64,000 nucleotides of DNA, taken from the NCBI GenBank assembly GCA_002713145.1, contig PAVS01000020.1:62001-126000 (forward strand). Reading direction: 5' to 3'. Below are positions 8,362 through 17,437 of the stretch, one piece after another. The stretch's first letter is position 1. The number at the start of each line of letters is the position of its first letter. Origin of the DNA: Halobacteriovoraceae bacterium. Its GTDB lineage: Bacteria > Bdellovibrionota > Bacteriovoracia > Bacteriovoracales > Bacteriovoracaceae. The translations under genes were made by a program, and so were the position numbers. Under the pieces are notes generated by a model. That model did not search any database. It worked only from the letters and a program-made list of their open reading frames with translations, and was not told where the DNA came from.

Positions 8362-8725
8362 TATCCCTTACCCTCTCCTATTATCACTGATAGAAGATTT
8401 TTATGAGTTAGCAAAAAGAGATATTCTCATTGGTTATCATTTTAGAAACATCCAAGATTTTGATGAACATATTCCTAGAATTGCAGATTTTTGGAACTTA
8501 CAAGTCAATGGTGAAGTCCTTGAAAAATCACATTTGCCCTATAACTTACTCGGAGTTCATAAGGAGCTTGGAATAAAAAGTGGAGAAATGGGAAGATGGA
8601 CAGTTCTTATGAATCAAACAATGGATGATTATCTGAAAAGAAAATTATTATCTCAAGATCAGTATAATGCACTTGCGCTGAGGATTGATCACTTTAGAAA
8701 AAGACTAACCAAATTTTTAATTTAA
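8351..8725 (+). CDS. Group III truncated haemoglobin-like protein
   Basis: This 124-aa protein matches the group III truncated globin pattern: FYELAKRDILIGYHF, then a helix with FDEHIPRIADFWNLQ and a downstream LLGVHKEL whose His would be the proximal haem ligand. A Trp near residue 89 (GRWTVLM) fits the conserved G-helix Trp. Such globins bind O2 or NO in the cytoplasm, and functions range from NO detoxification to redox roles. It is last in the operon starting with the DUF1566 lipoprotein. Confidence 0.75.
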   Translation: MTINIPYPLLLSLIEDFYELAKRDILIGYHFRNIQDFDEHIPRIADFWNLQVNGEVLEKSHLPYNLLGVHKELGIKSGEMGRWTVLMNQTMDDYLKRKLLSQDQYNALALRIDHFRKRLTKFLI

Positions 8726-9109
8726 CTAAAACGCGGGCTTTGCTTCTAAATACTTCGTTGAAAACCTTTCTAATATAGGCTCCCCCCGAACTTCATCTAA
8801 AACCCAATTACGTGCGATATAAGCTTTAGCACGCTTAGCTGCTTTGAGAGCATTTTTTTGATCTTCGTAATAAAGGACAACCATTTCAATTCGCTTGACG
8901 ATAACTCTATAACCATACCGACATGCGGGTGTATAATCGTTACAGTTTACGAGTACATCAGTAATGCTTTTGGGTGTTCGAATTTTTAGATTGGGATCTC
9001 CCTTTCTGGCCATGGCGAGAAATTCTTCCCTAGAGAAATTATCAAGCTTTTTTGAGCAAGAACAAGAAATTATGACTATAGTCAGTATCGATAAAAGAAA
9101 ATATCTCAT
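8726..9109 (-). CDS. Small putative lipoprotein, probably from a leaderless mRNA
   Basis: This 127-aa protein has a hydrophobic leader and lipobox ending in Cys16 (VIISC), followed by Ser-Cys. The mature part has two Cys (VNCNDYTPACRYG) and an amphipathic helix rich in Ala/Lys. No family recognised. There is no SD. A TACAAT -10 box lies six bases before the ATG, with TTGTTT 17 nt further up, pointing to a leaderless transcript. The gene abuts the convergent globin-like gene. Confidence 0.65.
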   Translation of the reverse strand: MRYFLLSILTIVIISCSCSKKLDNFSREEFLAMARKGDPNLKIRTPKSITDVLVNCNDYTPACRYGYRVIVKRIEMVVLYYEDQKNALKAAKRAKAYIARNWVLDEVRGEPILERFSTKYLEAKPAF

Positions 9110-9115
9110 AGGGAT

Positions 9116-9144
9116 ATTGTAACTTGATGCCTATTTGGAAACAA
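9116..9144 (-). promoter_or_regulatory. Promoter with leaderless geometry for the 9109 lipoprotein gene
   Basis: On the minus strand TTGTTT, a 17-nt spacer and TACAAT are followed after 6 nt by the ATG. The -10 matches consensus at 5 of 6 positions, the -35 only at TTG. Confidence 0.4.
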
Positions 9145-10030
9145 CTTCTTTTAGAGCATTTTCTATCGTCGGATAGGTAAAAACAAACTTAACTTCTTTG
9201 ATTCTTTTTGATTTTACTCTTAAATCGGCTAAAAGAACCTGGCTCATCTCTCCTAACACAAGTTGCAACATGGTTTTGGGTACTTTGAAAACTGCAGGTC
9301 TCTGTAAAAGATCACTCAGAACGTTAGTAAATTCTTTATTCGTCACAGGATACTGTGAAACAGCATTATAAACACCATTCATATTTTCATCTTGGGAGGC
9401 TTTAATGAGCATATGCACAAGGTCTTGAATATGAATCCAGCTCATATAGAACTTCCCAGATCCAAGCTTGCCACCTAGACCTAACTTAAACGCTGGAAGC
9501 ATTTTTTTCATGGCCCCGCCATCTTTTCCCAGTACCATTCCAAACCTTAGGATAGCATAGTTATCTTTTCTATCAGTTAGCTGCTTTTCCCAATCCTGAC
9601 AGAGCTTACCTAGAAAATCATTTTCTACAGGTGAATCTTCAAAGATCACATCAGACTTTTCATCATAGATACCGATCGCGGAAGCTTGAACAAACTTCTT
9701 CACACTAATATTCTTAGCATCTAATTTCTCTATGAGGTTTCTCGTCCCATCAACTCTAGAATTATAAAGAACTTTTTTTCGTTCATTAGACCACTTTTTT
9801 CCCGCAATATTTGCGCCCATTAAATTAATGACACAATCAAACTCATTAGATTCAATTTCAAAATCTGAATAAACATCTGGCCAATGTATAACTGTCACCT
9901 GAGGTCCAAGTTGCTCTTGAGCTTTTTCAATGTCTCGAGCAAGAACACTCACTTCATGGTTACTCGATAATAATTCTTTGACTAAGTGTTGTCCTACAAA
10001 ACCTGTTCCACCTGTGATTAAATACTTCAT
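9131..10030 (-). CDS. TIGR01777-family NAD(P)-dependent epimerase/nucleotide-sugar-like protein
   Basis: This 299-aa protein is of the YfcH/SDR39U1 type. The N-terminus has a Rossmann GGTGFVGQHLV motif (residues 7-17), VINLMGANIAGKKW is a hallmark of this family, and a C-terminal DUF1731-like segment contains ADLRVKSKRI. Members are atypical short-chain dehydrogenases of unclear substrate. The start overlaps the DEAD-box helicase stop as ATGA, so the two genes are co-translated. Confidence 0.85.
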   Translation of the reverse strand: MKYLITGGTGFVGQHLVKELLSSNHEVSVLARDIEKAQEQLGPQVTVIHWPDVYSDFEIESNEFDCVINLMGANIAGKKWSNERKKVLYNSRVDGTRNLIEKLDAKNISVKKFVQASAIGIYDEKSDVIFEDSPVENDFLGKLCQDWEKQLTDRKDNYAILRFGMVLGKDGGAMKKMLPAFKLGLGGKLGSGKFYMSWIHIQDLVHMLIKASQDENMNGVYNAVSQYPVTNKEFTNVLSDLLQRPAVFKVPKTMLQLVLGEMSQVLLADLRVKSKRIKEVKFVFTYPTIENALKEVVSK

Positions 10031-11259
10031 TTTGCTTTCGTTCTCTTTGTTATTTTGACTCTTTTTTGTTTAGTTTTCTTTTTCTTTTTTATTGGTCTTT
10101 TCTCTTTGAAATCATTTGCTTTAAGTAGATCTAAATTCATTTTACTTTGATTTCTTATCGATTCATTTATTGCTGCAACGATCTGGCTATCGTATTTACT
10201 GACAAAATTAAATACTTGTCCGCTCTTTCCTGCTCTAGCTGTTCGACCACCTCTATGTAGATAATAAATAGGCGTTTTAGGCAGGTTATAATTTAAAACC
10301 CACTGAACATCCTTAATATCAATTCCCCTCGCGACTACATCTGTTGCAAGAAGCACTTGAAACTTTTTATCTTGAAATGATTTTATACATGCAAGTCTCT
10401 CTTTTTCTGGCATATCCCCATGAAGCGGCTTAATTTTTATTTTCGGTAATCTTTCATTTACAAACTTAATCGCATCTTCAACTTGATTTTTTTGATTACA
10501 AAAAACAATCCCTCTTCCTTTTACTGATTTTTCCAGAAAGAGCTTAAGCATCTGCAGCCTCTCACTATCATCAATAAAAATATTAAACGTCTCTATTTTT
10601 CCTTGTACTTGGTGAGAGCTTCCCAAAAACACTTTCTCTAGCTTCTTTTTTGCAAACTTTTGCATTAAATAATCTTCAACTTCAATAGGCATTGTTGCAC
10701 TAAAAAAATGAATATCAGTTTGAGAATACTCCACAGTATGCATGATCTTATCGATATCTTTCTTAAAACCCATCTCAAAGAGATTGTCGGCTTCGTCAAA
10801 GACTAAATATTTTAATTGCTGAAATGAAACCTCACCAGATTTTACTGCTCTTGCTAGTTTTGTCGGCGTTGAAATGAGGATTTCAAAGCTTTGATCTTTT
10901 ATGCTTTTGTTGGTACCAACAAGCGTCCTTACTCTTAATTTTACATGGTGAGATATGGCCTTAAAAACATCGCTTACTTGAAGCGCCAATTCTTTAGTTG
11001 GTAGAACGAGAACTGCAAAAGGCTTTCCTCTTTTTTGAGATAGTCCATTTTCATCCTCGTGGCATTTGATAAGCTCGCTAATTGGCAGAGCATAAGACAA
11101 AGTCTTACCAGAACCGGTTTGAGCGACACAAATTAAACTCTGATTATTCATGATTTTAGGAATAACTTTTTTCTGAACTTGGTTAGGTGATTTGATTTCA
11201 TGCTCTACATAAAATTGATTAAAATCCTCATCAATACCCAATTTTTCAAATTCGCTCAT
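10027..11259 (-). CDS. DEAD-box ATP-dependent RNA helicase
   Basis: This 410-aa protein has the complete motif set: AQTGSGKT (46-53), PTKELALQ, DEAD, SAT, ARGID and HRGGRTARAG, plus a Q-motif near the start. The C-terminus from about residue 392 is a Lys/Arg-rich tail likely to bind RNA. It would unwind RNA during ribosome assembly, decay or cold adaptation; which of RhlE, SrmB or CsdA it corresponds to cannot be decided. AGGGGAA precedes the ATG. First gene of a two-gene operon. Confidence 0.93.
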   Translation of the reverse strand: MSEFEKLGIDEDFNQFYVEHEIKSPNQVQKKVIPKIMNNQSLICVAQTGSGKTLSYALPISELIKCHEDENGLSQKRGKPFAVLVLPTKELALQVSDVFKAISHHVKLRVRTLVGTNKSIKDQSFEILISTPTKLARAVKSGEVSFQQLKYLVFDEADNLFEMGFKKDIDKIMHTVEYSQTDIHFFSATMPIEVEDYLMQKFAKKKLEKVFLGSSHQVQGKIETFNIFIDDSERLQMLKLFLEKSVKGRGIVFCNQKNQVEDAIKFVNERLPKIKIKPLHGDMPEKERLACIKSFQDKKFQVLLATDVVARGIDIKDVQWVLNYNLPKTPIYYLHRGGRTARAGKSGQVFNFVSKYDSQIVAAINESIRNQSKMNLDLLKANDFKEKRPIKKKKKTKQKRVKITKRTKAK

Positions 11260-11430
11260 ATGTTCCCCTAAGATTTAAGGTATTTACCTTTTTCTGAGCA
11301 TTTAAGCAATAGTTGTGTAAAAGGTTCATATATAAATTCAGTTAGTTATAATGCATTCCCCATTGCTATTAATTACTAAAAACATAAAATATTAAAGAAA
11401 TTAAATTGCAATTTAACCAAAGGATTGGAA

Positions 11431-12498
11431 ATGAAAATGACTAGCTTAGTAGCTATTGCCTTATTTGTGTTTGTATCAGGTGTTATGCCCGCCTATTCAG
11501 TAACAATAACTGTTGCTGATCCAACTTGTACTGGTAGTTACAATAATGTAAATCCAGAAACTAATAATACATTCTGTGAAGACCTTCAAAATGAGATTAG
11601 AAAAACTGCTGAAGCTGATCTACCAGATGTTTCAATAGGTGAATATGGGACGGGTGTTTCCAACGCCAATGGCTTTGCTCAAAAAGGGCTTGGTTCAGAT
11701 TACTCTGACAAATTTACTTTCTTCATGGTTAGAGGCGGTGCTGGTGCTGCAGTTGAAGGAGATTTAGAGGATCCAGAAAGTGCTTCAGGTTTTGGTTTCG
11801 GTGCTGCTGTTACTGCAGGTCTGAATCTAGATTTATTACCCATTGATAAAGTTGGACCAATTGAGCTTGATAAAATGGATTTATTCGTTTCTTTTATGAG
11901 TTATAACGTCGACCAAGAGGATGATGAATTTACCGCTGAAGGTGATCTTAGCTCATTTAGCGTAATGGCGAGGTATCAAATTATGGATGGTATAGATGTA
12001 TTCCCAGGTTACATGCTTGAGTGGGGAGGGGTTTTTCTTCATACAGGTATTCAAAGATCAACTTTTAAAGCTGACTTATCATCTGTATTTGATGATCAAG
12101 TTGTTGATGTTGAAGGACAATCTGCAACATTTAAAAATGCACTCGCGACTTTTGACATTGAAACAACTACAACAACTATTCCTATTGAAGTCTCAACATA
12201 TTTAAGAACAATTTGGGCTTTAACTTTTTACACAGGTGCAGGTTTTGATTTAGTTTCAGGATCTACTGATGTTAGTTTAAATGCAGATGGTGATGTTGAA
12301 GGAGGCTCAGGAGGTAACACATTTGATACTACTATTTCGGCTAACGAATCAGACTCAGGAGAAGCTGACGCTACAAACTTCAGAGCTTTCGGTGGTATTC
12401 AATTGAATATCCCATTTGTTAGAGTTTACGCTCATATCAACAAAGGGCTTGGTAATGACCTTATCGGTGCCAATGCAGGTGTAAAAATTCTTTGGTAA
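11431..12498 (+). CDS. Predicted outer-membrane beta-barrel protein
   Basis: This 355-aa protein has an N-terminal signal peptide (MKMTSLVAIALFVFVSGVMPAYS). The body alternates Gly- and aromatic-rich strands and ends in GVKILW, an aromatic C-terminus expected for BAM-dependent barrels. An acidic, Gly/Ser-rich loop lies near residues 280-315. I use the ATG at 11431, seven nt after AGGA; a TTG at 11425 is in frame but too close to the SD. It is monocistronic, followed by a strong terminator. No family recognised. Confidence 0.65.
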   Translation: MKMTSLVAIALFVFVSGVMPAYSVTITVADPTCTGSYNNVNPETNNTFCEDLQNEIRKTAEADLPDVSIGEYGTGVSNANGFAQKGLGSDYSDKFTFFMVRGGAGAAVEGDLEDPESASGFGFGAAVTAGLNLDLLPIDKVGPIELDKMDLFVSFMSYNVDQEDDEFTAEGDLSSFSVMARYQIMDGIDVFPGYMLEWGGVFLHTGIQRSTFKADLSSVFDDQVVDVEGQSATFKNALATFDIETTTTTIPIEVSTYLRTIWALTFYTGAGFDLVSGSTDVSLNADGDVEGGSGGNTFDTTISANESDSGEADATNFRAFGGIQLNIPFVRVYAHINKGLGNDLIGANAGVKILW

Positions 12499-12527
12499 AA
12501 ATTTATAGAACTCAAATATAAATACAA

Positions 12528-12551
12528 GCCGCTGTCTTCAGCGGCTTTTTT
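12528..12551 (+). terminator. Rho-independent terminator after the outer-membrane protein gene
   Basis: A perfect 7-bp stem GCCGCTG/CAGCGGC with a 4-nt TCTT loop is followed by six T. The T-run overlaps the 3' end of the convergent HNH gene. Confidence 0.9.
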
Positions 12552-13380
12552 ATTGCAAAAATTTGCTCATATGTTTTTGCCCAAATTCTTTTATAGCGGC
12601 TCTTTGATTATGAGCTCTACAATAAAGTCTTAAGTTTGATATTAAATGTGTCCCTCCTTTGGCCCTGGGTACGATATGATCTATCTCTAGATTGTATTTT
12701 TCATTACAACCTGGATATTCACATTGTTTTTTTGCTCGGGTCAGAACTTTCTTAACGGTGCTGCGGGGCACATTTTTACATGCCACGTATTTTACTTTTT
12801 TAGTATTGCTATTCGTAATGTCTAGCTTTTCTAATAATTGAGTTAAAGCAAGGTTAACAACTTCATCTGTATTGGAATTTCTTAGTTTTGATTTTACTAA
12901 ATTTAACTTATCAATAGTGTCTTCTGAAAATGTTAAATGTACTCGAGATTCATTTTCAGATATGGGGTTTATGACATCCTTTTTCTTTAATTCAGGGTTT
13001 ATAGCAAGTATCATTTTCTGAGTTTGCTCTGTCGTTTTATCTGCTGCATTTTTGAGAATCTCTTTCCTATCACTACTATTCTTAAGTCCGCTCTGAATGA
13101 GCGATGCCGAAGTGAGATTTAACTCCCCTTTTTCAATCATCTGTTTAGCCTCAGGAAATTCATTTGATAATCTAAGTGTTTGCACCCGCCTAAAAGCAGC
13201 CGACTCAGAATATCCCAACTCTTTGACTAGATACTTCACTATTGATGAGTGTCCATAGTCACAAAAAAGTCTACGGTCAAATACTTCTTGCAAATGCTCT
13301 AATAACTCGACTAAAACCTCTCGCTCATATTTTCGTAATGTAACAATTTTAGCATGTAACTCTTGATCACTTAGTTGCAT
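12550..13380 (-). CDS. HNH endonuclease domain protein (DUF222-like N-terminus)
   Basis: This 276-aa protein has an N-terminal helical region opening QLSDQELHAKIVTLRKYER, with RRLFCDYGHSSIVKYLV and ELGYSESAAFRR, a pattern common in multi-copy HNH proteins of Bdellovibrionota. The C-terminal HNH domain, about 220-260, has CEYPGC, EIDHIVPRAKGG, NLRLYCRAHN. I chose the ATG at 13380 because AAGGTGG lies just upstream; a GTG at 13398 is possible. It overlaps the SNase-like gene by 14 nt. The target is unknown; no transposase or restriction partner is nearby. Confidence 0.8.
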   Translation of the reverse strand: MQLSDQELHAKIVTLRKYEREVLVELLEHLQEVFDRRLFCDYGHSSIVKYLVKELGYSESAAFRRVQTLRLSNEFPEAKQMIEKGELNLTSASLIQSGLKNSSDRKEILKNAADKTTEQTQKMILAINPELKKKDVINPISENESRVHLTFSEDTIDKLNLVKSKLRNSNTDEVVNLALTQLLEKLDITNSNTKKVKYVACKNVPRSTVKKVLTRAKKQCEYPGCNEKYNLEIDHIVPRAKGGTHLISNLRLYCRAHNQRAAIKEFGQKHMSKFLQ

Positions 13381-13891
13381 ATCCCACCTTCTTTGCACTC
13401 AACTTTTTCATCTTTTTGCGATAGTCCCAAGGTGCTTCAAAACCAAATAACCCGAACAAACCTATACGTTTATATCTCGCATTGAGTTCATAATTTATAT
13501 AAATCCATTTTTTATTGTAATATGACCTAACCGCCATACCTTTAGAAATCATATCGAGATTGATATTCACATCCTCTAGAAAAACGTCTCCAATAATCCG
13601 GCCATAAACTCCCCGCTCATAATACTTAACCAGTACTACTTTTCCTAAAAGCTTATCCTCCAAGTATTTTTGACTCCACTTTCCTATTGGCTTTCCTGTA
13701 AAGCTTTTTTGCTCTAATTCAGGAGCATCTATTCCAAAAAAGCGAATTTTCTCACCTTTAACAAATATTGTATCTCCGTCATAAACATGCTCTACTATAC
13801 CCGAAATACTCTTTTCAATTGGAAAGCTTCCCACCACCATAAGAAAAAACAGAGGAAATCCTAAAAAGATTACCCACATTCGTTTAATCAT
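13367..13891 (-). CDS. Exported staphylococcal-nuclease-like (SNase) protein
   Basis: This 174-aa protein has an N-terminal hydrophobic signal segment (about residues 6-23) and an SNase domain: VYDGDTIFVKGEKIRFFGIDAPE with Asp and Arg of the active site, then YGRIIGDVFLED whose Arg corresponds to the catalytic Arg87 of nuclease. It should hydrolyse DNA/RNA with Ca2+ in the periplasm or outside. TAAGGAG precedes the start. It is upstream of and overlaps the HNH gene, forming a two-nuclease operon. A role in degrading prey nucleic acid is inference. Confidence 0.85.
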   Translation of the reverse strand: MIKRMWVIFLGFPLFFLMVVGSFPIEKSISGIVEHVYDGDTIFVKGEKIRFFGIDAPELEQKSFTGKPIGKWSQKYLEDKLLGKVVLVKYYERGVYGRIIGDVFLEDVNINLDMISKGMAVRSYYNKKWIYINYELNARYKRIGLFGLFGFEAPWDYRKKMKKLSAKKVGYATK

Positions 13892-13958
13892 CTTTACTCC
13901 TTAGATTAATCACTATAAAAGCAGTACAAATTAACAAAACTAAAGAAAAGTGTAAGTC

Positions 13959-15125
13959 GTGGATATTAGAGAAGAGATCAAAGAGAACTTTAAATTTAAA
14001 CTCGTACATAAGGATAAAAATTCCAATGCAAGGGCCGGAGTCATTATAACTCCGCACGGTGAGATCCCCACTCCGGTATTCATGCCTGTTGGAACTCATG
14101 GGGCGATCAAAGCCTTACAACCTAAAGAGTTAACAGAGCTCAATATTCCTATTATTTTATCAAATACCTATCACCTCCACCTCACACCAGGCTCAGACCT
14201 GATTAAAAAAGCTGGTGGACTTCATAAGTTTATGAGTTGGGATAGACCAATTCTTACCGACTCCGGTGGTTTTCAGGTCTTTTCATTGCAAGGAAACTCC
14301 ATCACGGAAGAGGGTTCAAAATTTAAAAATCAAAAAGGGCAGGACATTCTACTCACACCGGAAACATCAATCGGAATTCAGCAAAACCTAGGCTCCGATA
14401 TTATGATGGCTTTTGATGAATGTATTCCTTACCCTGCTGATAAAAAATATGTCAAAAACTCAATTGATCGAACCCATCGCTGGCTCGATCGTTGTATAGA
14501 AACATGGGATAACCCTAAGCAAGCTTTGTTTGGAATAATACAAGGTTCTACCTACGATGAATTTAGAGATGAATGTCTCGAGGAAGTTGTTAAGCGTGAT
14601 CTTCCTGGTTACGCAATCGGTGGTGTAAGTGTTGGTGAAGGTCCTGATTTGATGGAAAAGATTGTTTCCTACACAGGTCCGAAAATGCCACAAAATAAAC
14701 CAAGATATGTCATGGGAGTTGGGATGCCAGAAGATCTACTTATGATCTGGGAAAATGGTATCGATATGTCTGATTGTATTATTCCAACAAAGTTTGCTCG
14801 TGGTGGAACATTGTTTACTAATAGAGGAAAAATAAGAATTACCCATAAAAATTATCGCAGAGACTTTTTTCCTATAGAGCCGAACCTAAATGATTACGTA
14901 AACCAGAACTTTACGCGGTCTTATATCAAGCATCTTTTTGATAGTAATGAAATTTTAGGCCAAATACTTGCAACCGCTCATAATATCGCCTTTTATAAGT
15001 CACTGGCCGATAGAGCAAGAGAAGCCATCCTAGCTGATAGTTTTGTAGATTTTAAGCGAGAATTCTTAGAAAACTATAGTAAAAATGAGTCTAAGAGCTC
15101 AAAACCTAAGAAAAAGCGTCGATAA
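13959..15125 (+). CDS. tgt: tRNA-guanine transglycosylase lacking the usual zinc cysteines
   Basis: This 388-aa protein exchanges guanine 34 of GUN-anticodon tRNAs for preQ1 or queuine. Hallmarks are present: TPVFMPVGTHGAIKAL, ILTDSGGFQVFSL with a catalytic Asp, FDECIPYPAD, a GIIQGS loop, GYAIGGVSVGEG and GIDMSDCIIPT. Two features are odd. The normal CxCxxC zinc motif is replaced by LNDYVN in EPNLNDYVNQNFTRSYIKHL, leaving only the His region. The PTRNARNG tRNA-recognition segment reads PTKFARGG. The start is probably GTG at 13959; no ATG precedes the core. The tail is Lys-rich. Confidence 0.9.
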   Translation: MDIREEIKENFKFKLVHKDKNSNARAGVIITPHGEIPTPVFMPVGTHGAIKALQPKELTELNIPIILSNTYHLHLTPGSDLIKKAGGLHKFMSWDRPILTDSGGFQVFSLQGNSITEEGSKFKNQKGQDILLTPETSIGIQQNLGSDIMMAFDECIPYPADKKYVKNSIDRTHRWLDRCIETWDNPKQALFGIIQGSTYDEFRDECLEEVVKRDLPGYAIGGVSVGEGPDLMEKIVSYTGPKMPQNKPRYVMGVGMPEDLLMIWENGIDMSDCIIPTKFARGGTLFTNRGKIRITHKNYRRDFFPIEPNLNDYVNQNFTRSYIKHLFDSNEILGQILATAHNIAFYKSLADRAREAILADSFVDFKREFLENYSKNESKSSKPKKKRR

Positions 15126-15137
15126 CCCCTAAAGCAG

Positions 15138-15146
15138 TGCTATAAT
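15138..15146 (+). promoter_or_regulatory. Extended -10 promoter with leaderless geometry
   Basis: TGCTATAAT is a perfect extended -10. Only six bases separate it from the ATG at 15153, so the expected start site coincides with the A of ATG. No SD is present. Confidence 0.6.
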
Positions 15147-15152
15147 TTTATT

Positions 15153-16277
15153 ATGGTTAAAGCAAGTGGAAGACGTTCAAGAAGATCTCTCAAAAAAGGG
15201 GCCCTCACTCCCAATAAGTGGAGATTTCGTATAGTCATCACACTGATACTGTCTTTGCTCGTTAATACCTCTTTTTATTTATACTTAAGCCAATACCTAA
15301 AACTTTCCGCTGACTACAGTTTTTATATTTTTATCACAACCGCTATTCTCAATATATTATTACAGCTTTATTTTTTGAGGATTTTTAACAAACGTCTTAA
15401 AGCATTTCGAGTCAATTCCCCCTCAGCATTTACAAGAACACTTACACTTCTCTTAGGTTTTTTGTTTCCTTTATATTTCTTTATACTCAATCTCAAATTA
15501 TTTTTTACAAAACAGAATTCAAAATGGACTTGGTATAGTGAATTTACAATTGGCTTTATGGGAGCAGCTCTGATTGCTTGTGCCTTAACCTTTATTCCAC
15601 ATAATAATCAACATTATTTAAATACAAAACCCCTTCCCTTTAAACTCGCCTACTACAATATCTCGCCCGCAGCACAACTTGCCTATAAAGCATTTATAGA
15701 TAAAAACTTTATAAAAGATCTTAAAAACAATAAGAACGAGGTCTGTGCAAAGAGCGCTGATAAAGTAAATTGTGTGCATAAAAGACTTATTCAATATATA
15801 CGCAATAATCAAATAAGCTCACTGCAAACGGAGAATGCAATCTCTCTTTCAGCATCCTTGGCCATCAAAGAGCGTAATCAAAAGCTTAAAGCTAAAAACT
15901 CAGCCCTCGTGGCCCGTCATCATAAACTTTATGCAACGAATTTACTGATCAACCAAAAACTCGACTACTTACAATTCTCTTGTTCACTTAACAATTTCTA
16001 TGATCTCTCTTGGCCCTATGGCATTTATGCTCTCAGCGGTTCATTAGAACACTCTTTGATCTTACTGAATAACGCTAGAGTCGAATTAGCTCAATTCGAA
16101 TTGCTCAAAAAAGATATTGAAAAGAATCTTCAAAAAAGCAAGAGAGCTTCGAAATCAAATATTACTTATAATAAATTTAGAGAGAGGTTTGAAAAACTGA
16201 AGGCCAGCGATTGTTCAAAGAGTTTGCTGACCTTTCAGAAATATAAAAATTTATTTTTCGGACTCAATAGCAAGTGA
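15153..16277 (+). CDS. Membrane protein with soluble C-terminal domain, unknown function
   Basis: This 374-aa protein has a basic N-terminus (KASGRRSRRSLKK) and four predicted helices (about 26-48, 55-78, 93-118, 131-148). A hydrophilic, helix-rich domain of about 220 residues follows, with several Cys and a Lys-rich coiled end. No family recognised. The tgt stop is only 27 nt upstream, but the gene has its own extended -10 box and no SD, suggesting a leaderless mRNA. It overlaps convergent serC by 27 nt. Confidence 0.6.
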   Translation: MVKASGRRSRRSLKKGALTPNKWRFRIVITLILSLLVNTSFYLYLSQYLKLSADYSFYIFITTAILNILLQLYFLRIFNKRLKAFRVNSPSAFTRTLTLLLGFLFPLYFFILNLKLFFTKQNSKWTWYSEFTIGFMGAALIACALTFIPHNNQHYLNTKPLPFKLAYYNISPAAQLAYKAFIDKNFIKDLKNNKNEVCAKSADKVNCVHKRLIQYIRNNQISSLQTENAISLSASLAIKERNQKLKAKNSALVARHHKLYATNLLINQKLDYLQFSCSLNNFYDLSWPYGIYALSGSLEHSLILLNNARVELAQFELLKKDIEKNLQKSKRASKSNITYNKFRERFEKLKASDCSKSLLTFQKYKNLFFGLNSK

Positions 16278-17366
16278 AATGATCTCAGTTAATTTCTTGA
16301 GATTTTCTAACGTCACATTATGAAAGAGTGAAATTCTAAACTGGTTTTTACCCAGTTTTCTATAGGCATCAATATCGAGGGCCGCGTTTTGAGCTCTCAA
16401 CACTTTAGATAAATCCTCTGCAGGATATTTATCATCTATATTAATCGTCGCCACTGCAATTGATCTAAATTGATCTTGCTCAACATAACAACTTAAATAG
16501 TCCTTAGAATTTGCCCAATCATAAACATGCTTTGCTTTCGCTCGAGCTTGTTCAACAACTTCACATTCACCGAGTGCATTCATACGCTTAATCTGCTCAT
16601 TCAACATAAATAAGGTGCTAATGCTTGGAGTATTATAAGTTTGATTTTTTCTTGAGTTTTCAATAGCAAGTTTCCAACTCATGATTTCAGGAAAGTACTC
16701 TTCTCTATCATAAAGCTTCTCCGCTCGCTTCAAGGCTTTGGGAGACATGATACAAACAAAAAATCCACCTTCGCTGGCAAAAACTTTTTGAGGTGAGAAG
16801 AAATAAACATCAACTCGACTCATATCAAGTGGAATTTGTCCTGCCCCACTGGTTGCGTCCACTGCTAAAAGTGTGTCTTCATCAACGTCAGGAACTCCCG
16901 TAATCATAACTCCCGTAGACGTTTCATTCAGAGTACAACAAACCATATCATAACCTGGAGTCACTTCTGGATTTATCCCTTGTCCAAACTCTACGCCCAC
17001 TTCCTTAGCATTTAACCAAGGAATTTTATTATGAGATTTATACCATTTATTAGAGAACTCACCAGTTGTGAAATGAACGGATGATTTTTCAACAAGACCC
17101 AGTCCAATCATATCAAATAGAAAAGTTGCTCCCCCGTTGCCGAGAACAACTTCATAGCCAGAAGGTAAGTTAAAATATTTAGTCAGTCCTTCTTGAATTT
17201 CTTTGCATACATTTTTTACTGCAGGCTTTCTGTGACTTGTTCCAAGTAGCTTTTGACCCGTGGCCAATAAATTTTCAATATGCTCCACTGGAACTAAAGA
17301 AGGACCTACCCCAAAGCGTGGATCTGAAGGCATAAGATTTGCTGGTACTTTAAAATTTTCAAACAT
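16251..17366 (-). CDS. serC: Phosphoserine aminotransferase (mycobacterial-type SerC)
   Basis: This 371-aa PLP-dependent class V aminotransferase makes phosphoserine from 3-phosphohydroxypyruvate. The N-terminus FGVGPSLVPVEHIENL, a GNGGATFLFD phosphate/PLP region, VDATSGAGQIPLD and the PLP-Lys motif FFSPQKVFASEGG are all visible. The pattern resembles the actinobacterial branch of SerC more than the E. coli enzyme. AGAGAG precedes the ATG. It is monocistronic and transcribed divergently from the exported-protein gene at 17473. Confidence 0.88.
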   Translation of the reverse strand: MFENFKVPANLMPSDPRFGVGPSLVPVEHIENLLATGQKLLGTSHRKPAVKNVCKEIQEGLTKYFNLPSGYEVVLGNGGATFLFDMIGLGLVEKSSVHFTTGEFSNKWYKSHNKIPWLNAKEVGVEFGQGINPEVTPGYDMVCCTLNETSTGVMITGVPDVDEDTLLAVDATSGAGQIPLDMSRVDVYFFSPQKVFASEGGFFVCIMSPKALKRAEKLYDREEYFPEIMSWKLAIENSRKNQTYNTPSISTLFMLNEQIKRMNALGECEVVEQARAKAKHVYDWANSKDYLSCYVEQDQFRSIAVATINIDDKYPAEDLSKVLRAQNAALDIDAYRKLGKNQFRISLFHNVTLENLKKLTEIISLAIESEK

Positions 17367-17437
17367 AATAACTCTCTTTTTTTAGTTGCACTGCGCGCTT
17401 ATTTTAACGTATATCATGCAAATTAAGTATCAATTTT

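Noticed and set aside
12550-13891. HNH plus SNase genes as part of a mobile element or restriction system
   Set aside because: No transposase, inverted repeats, integrase or methylase nearby, and base composition does not visibly differ from neighbours.
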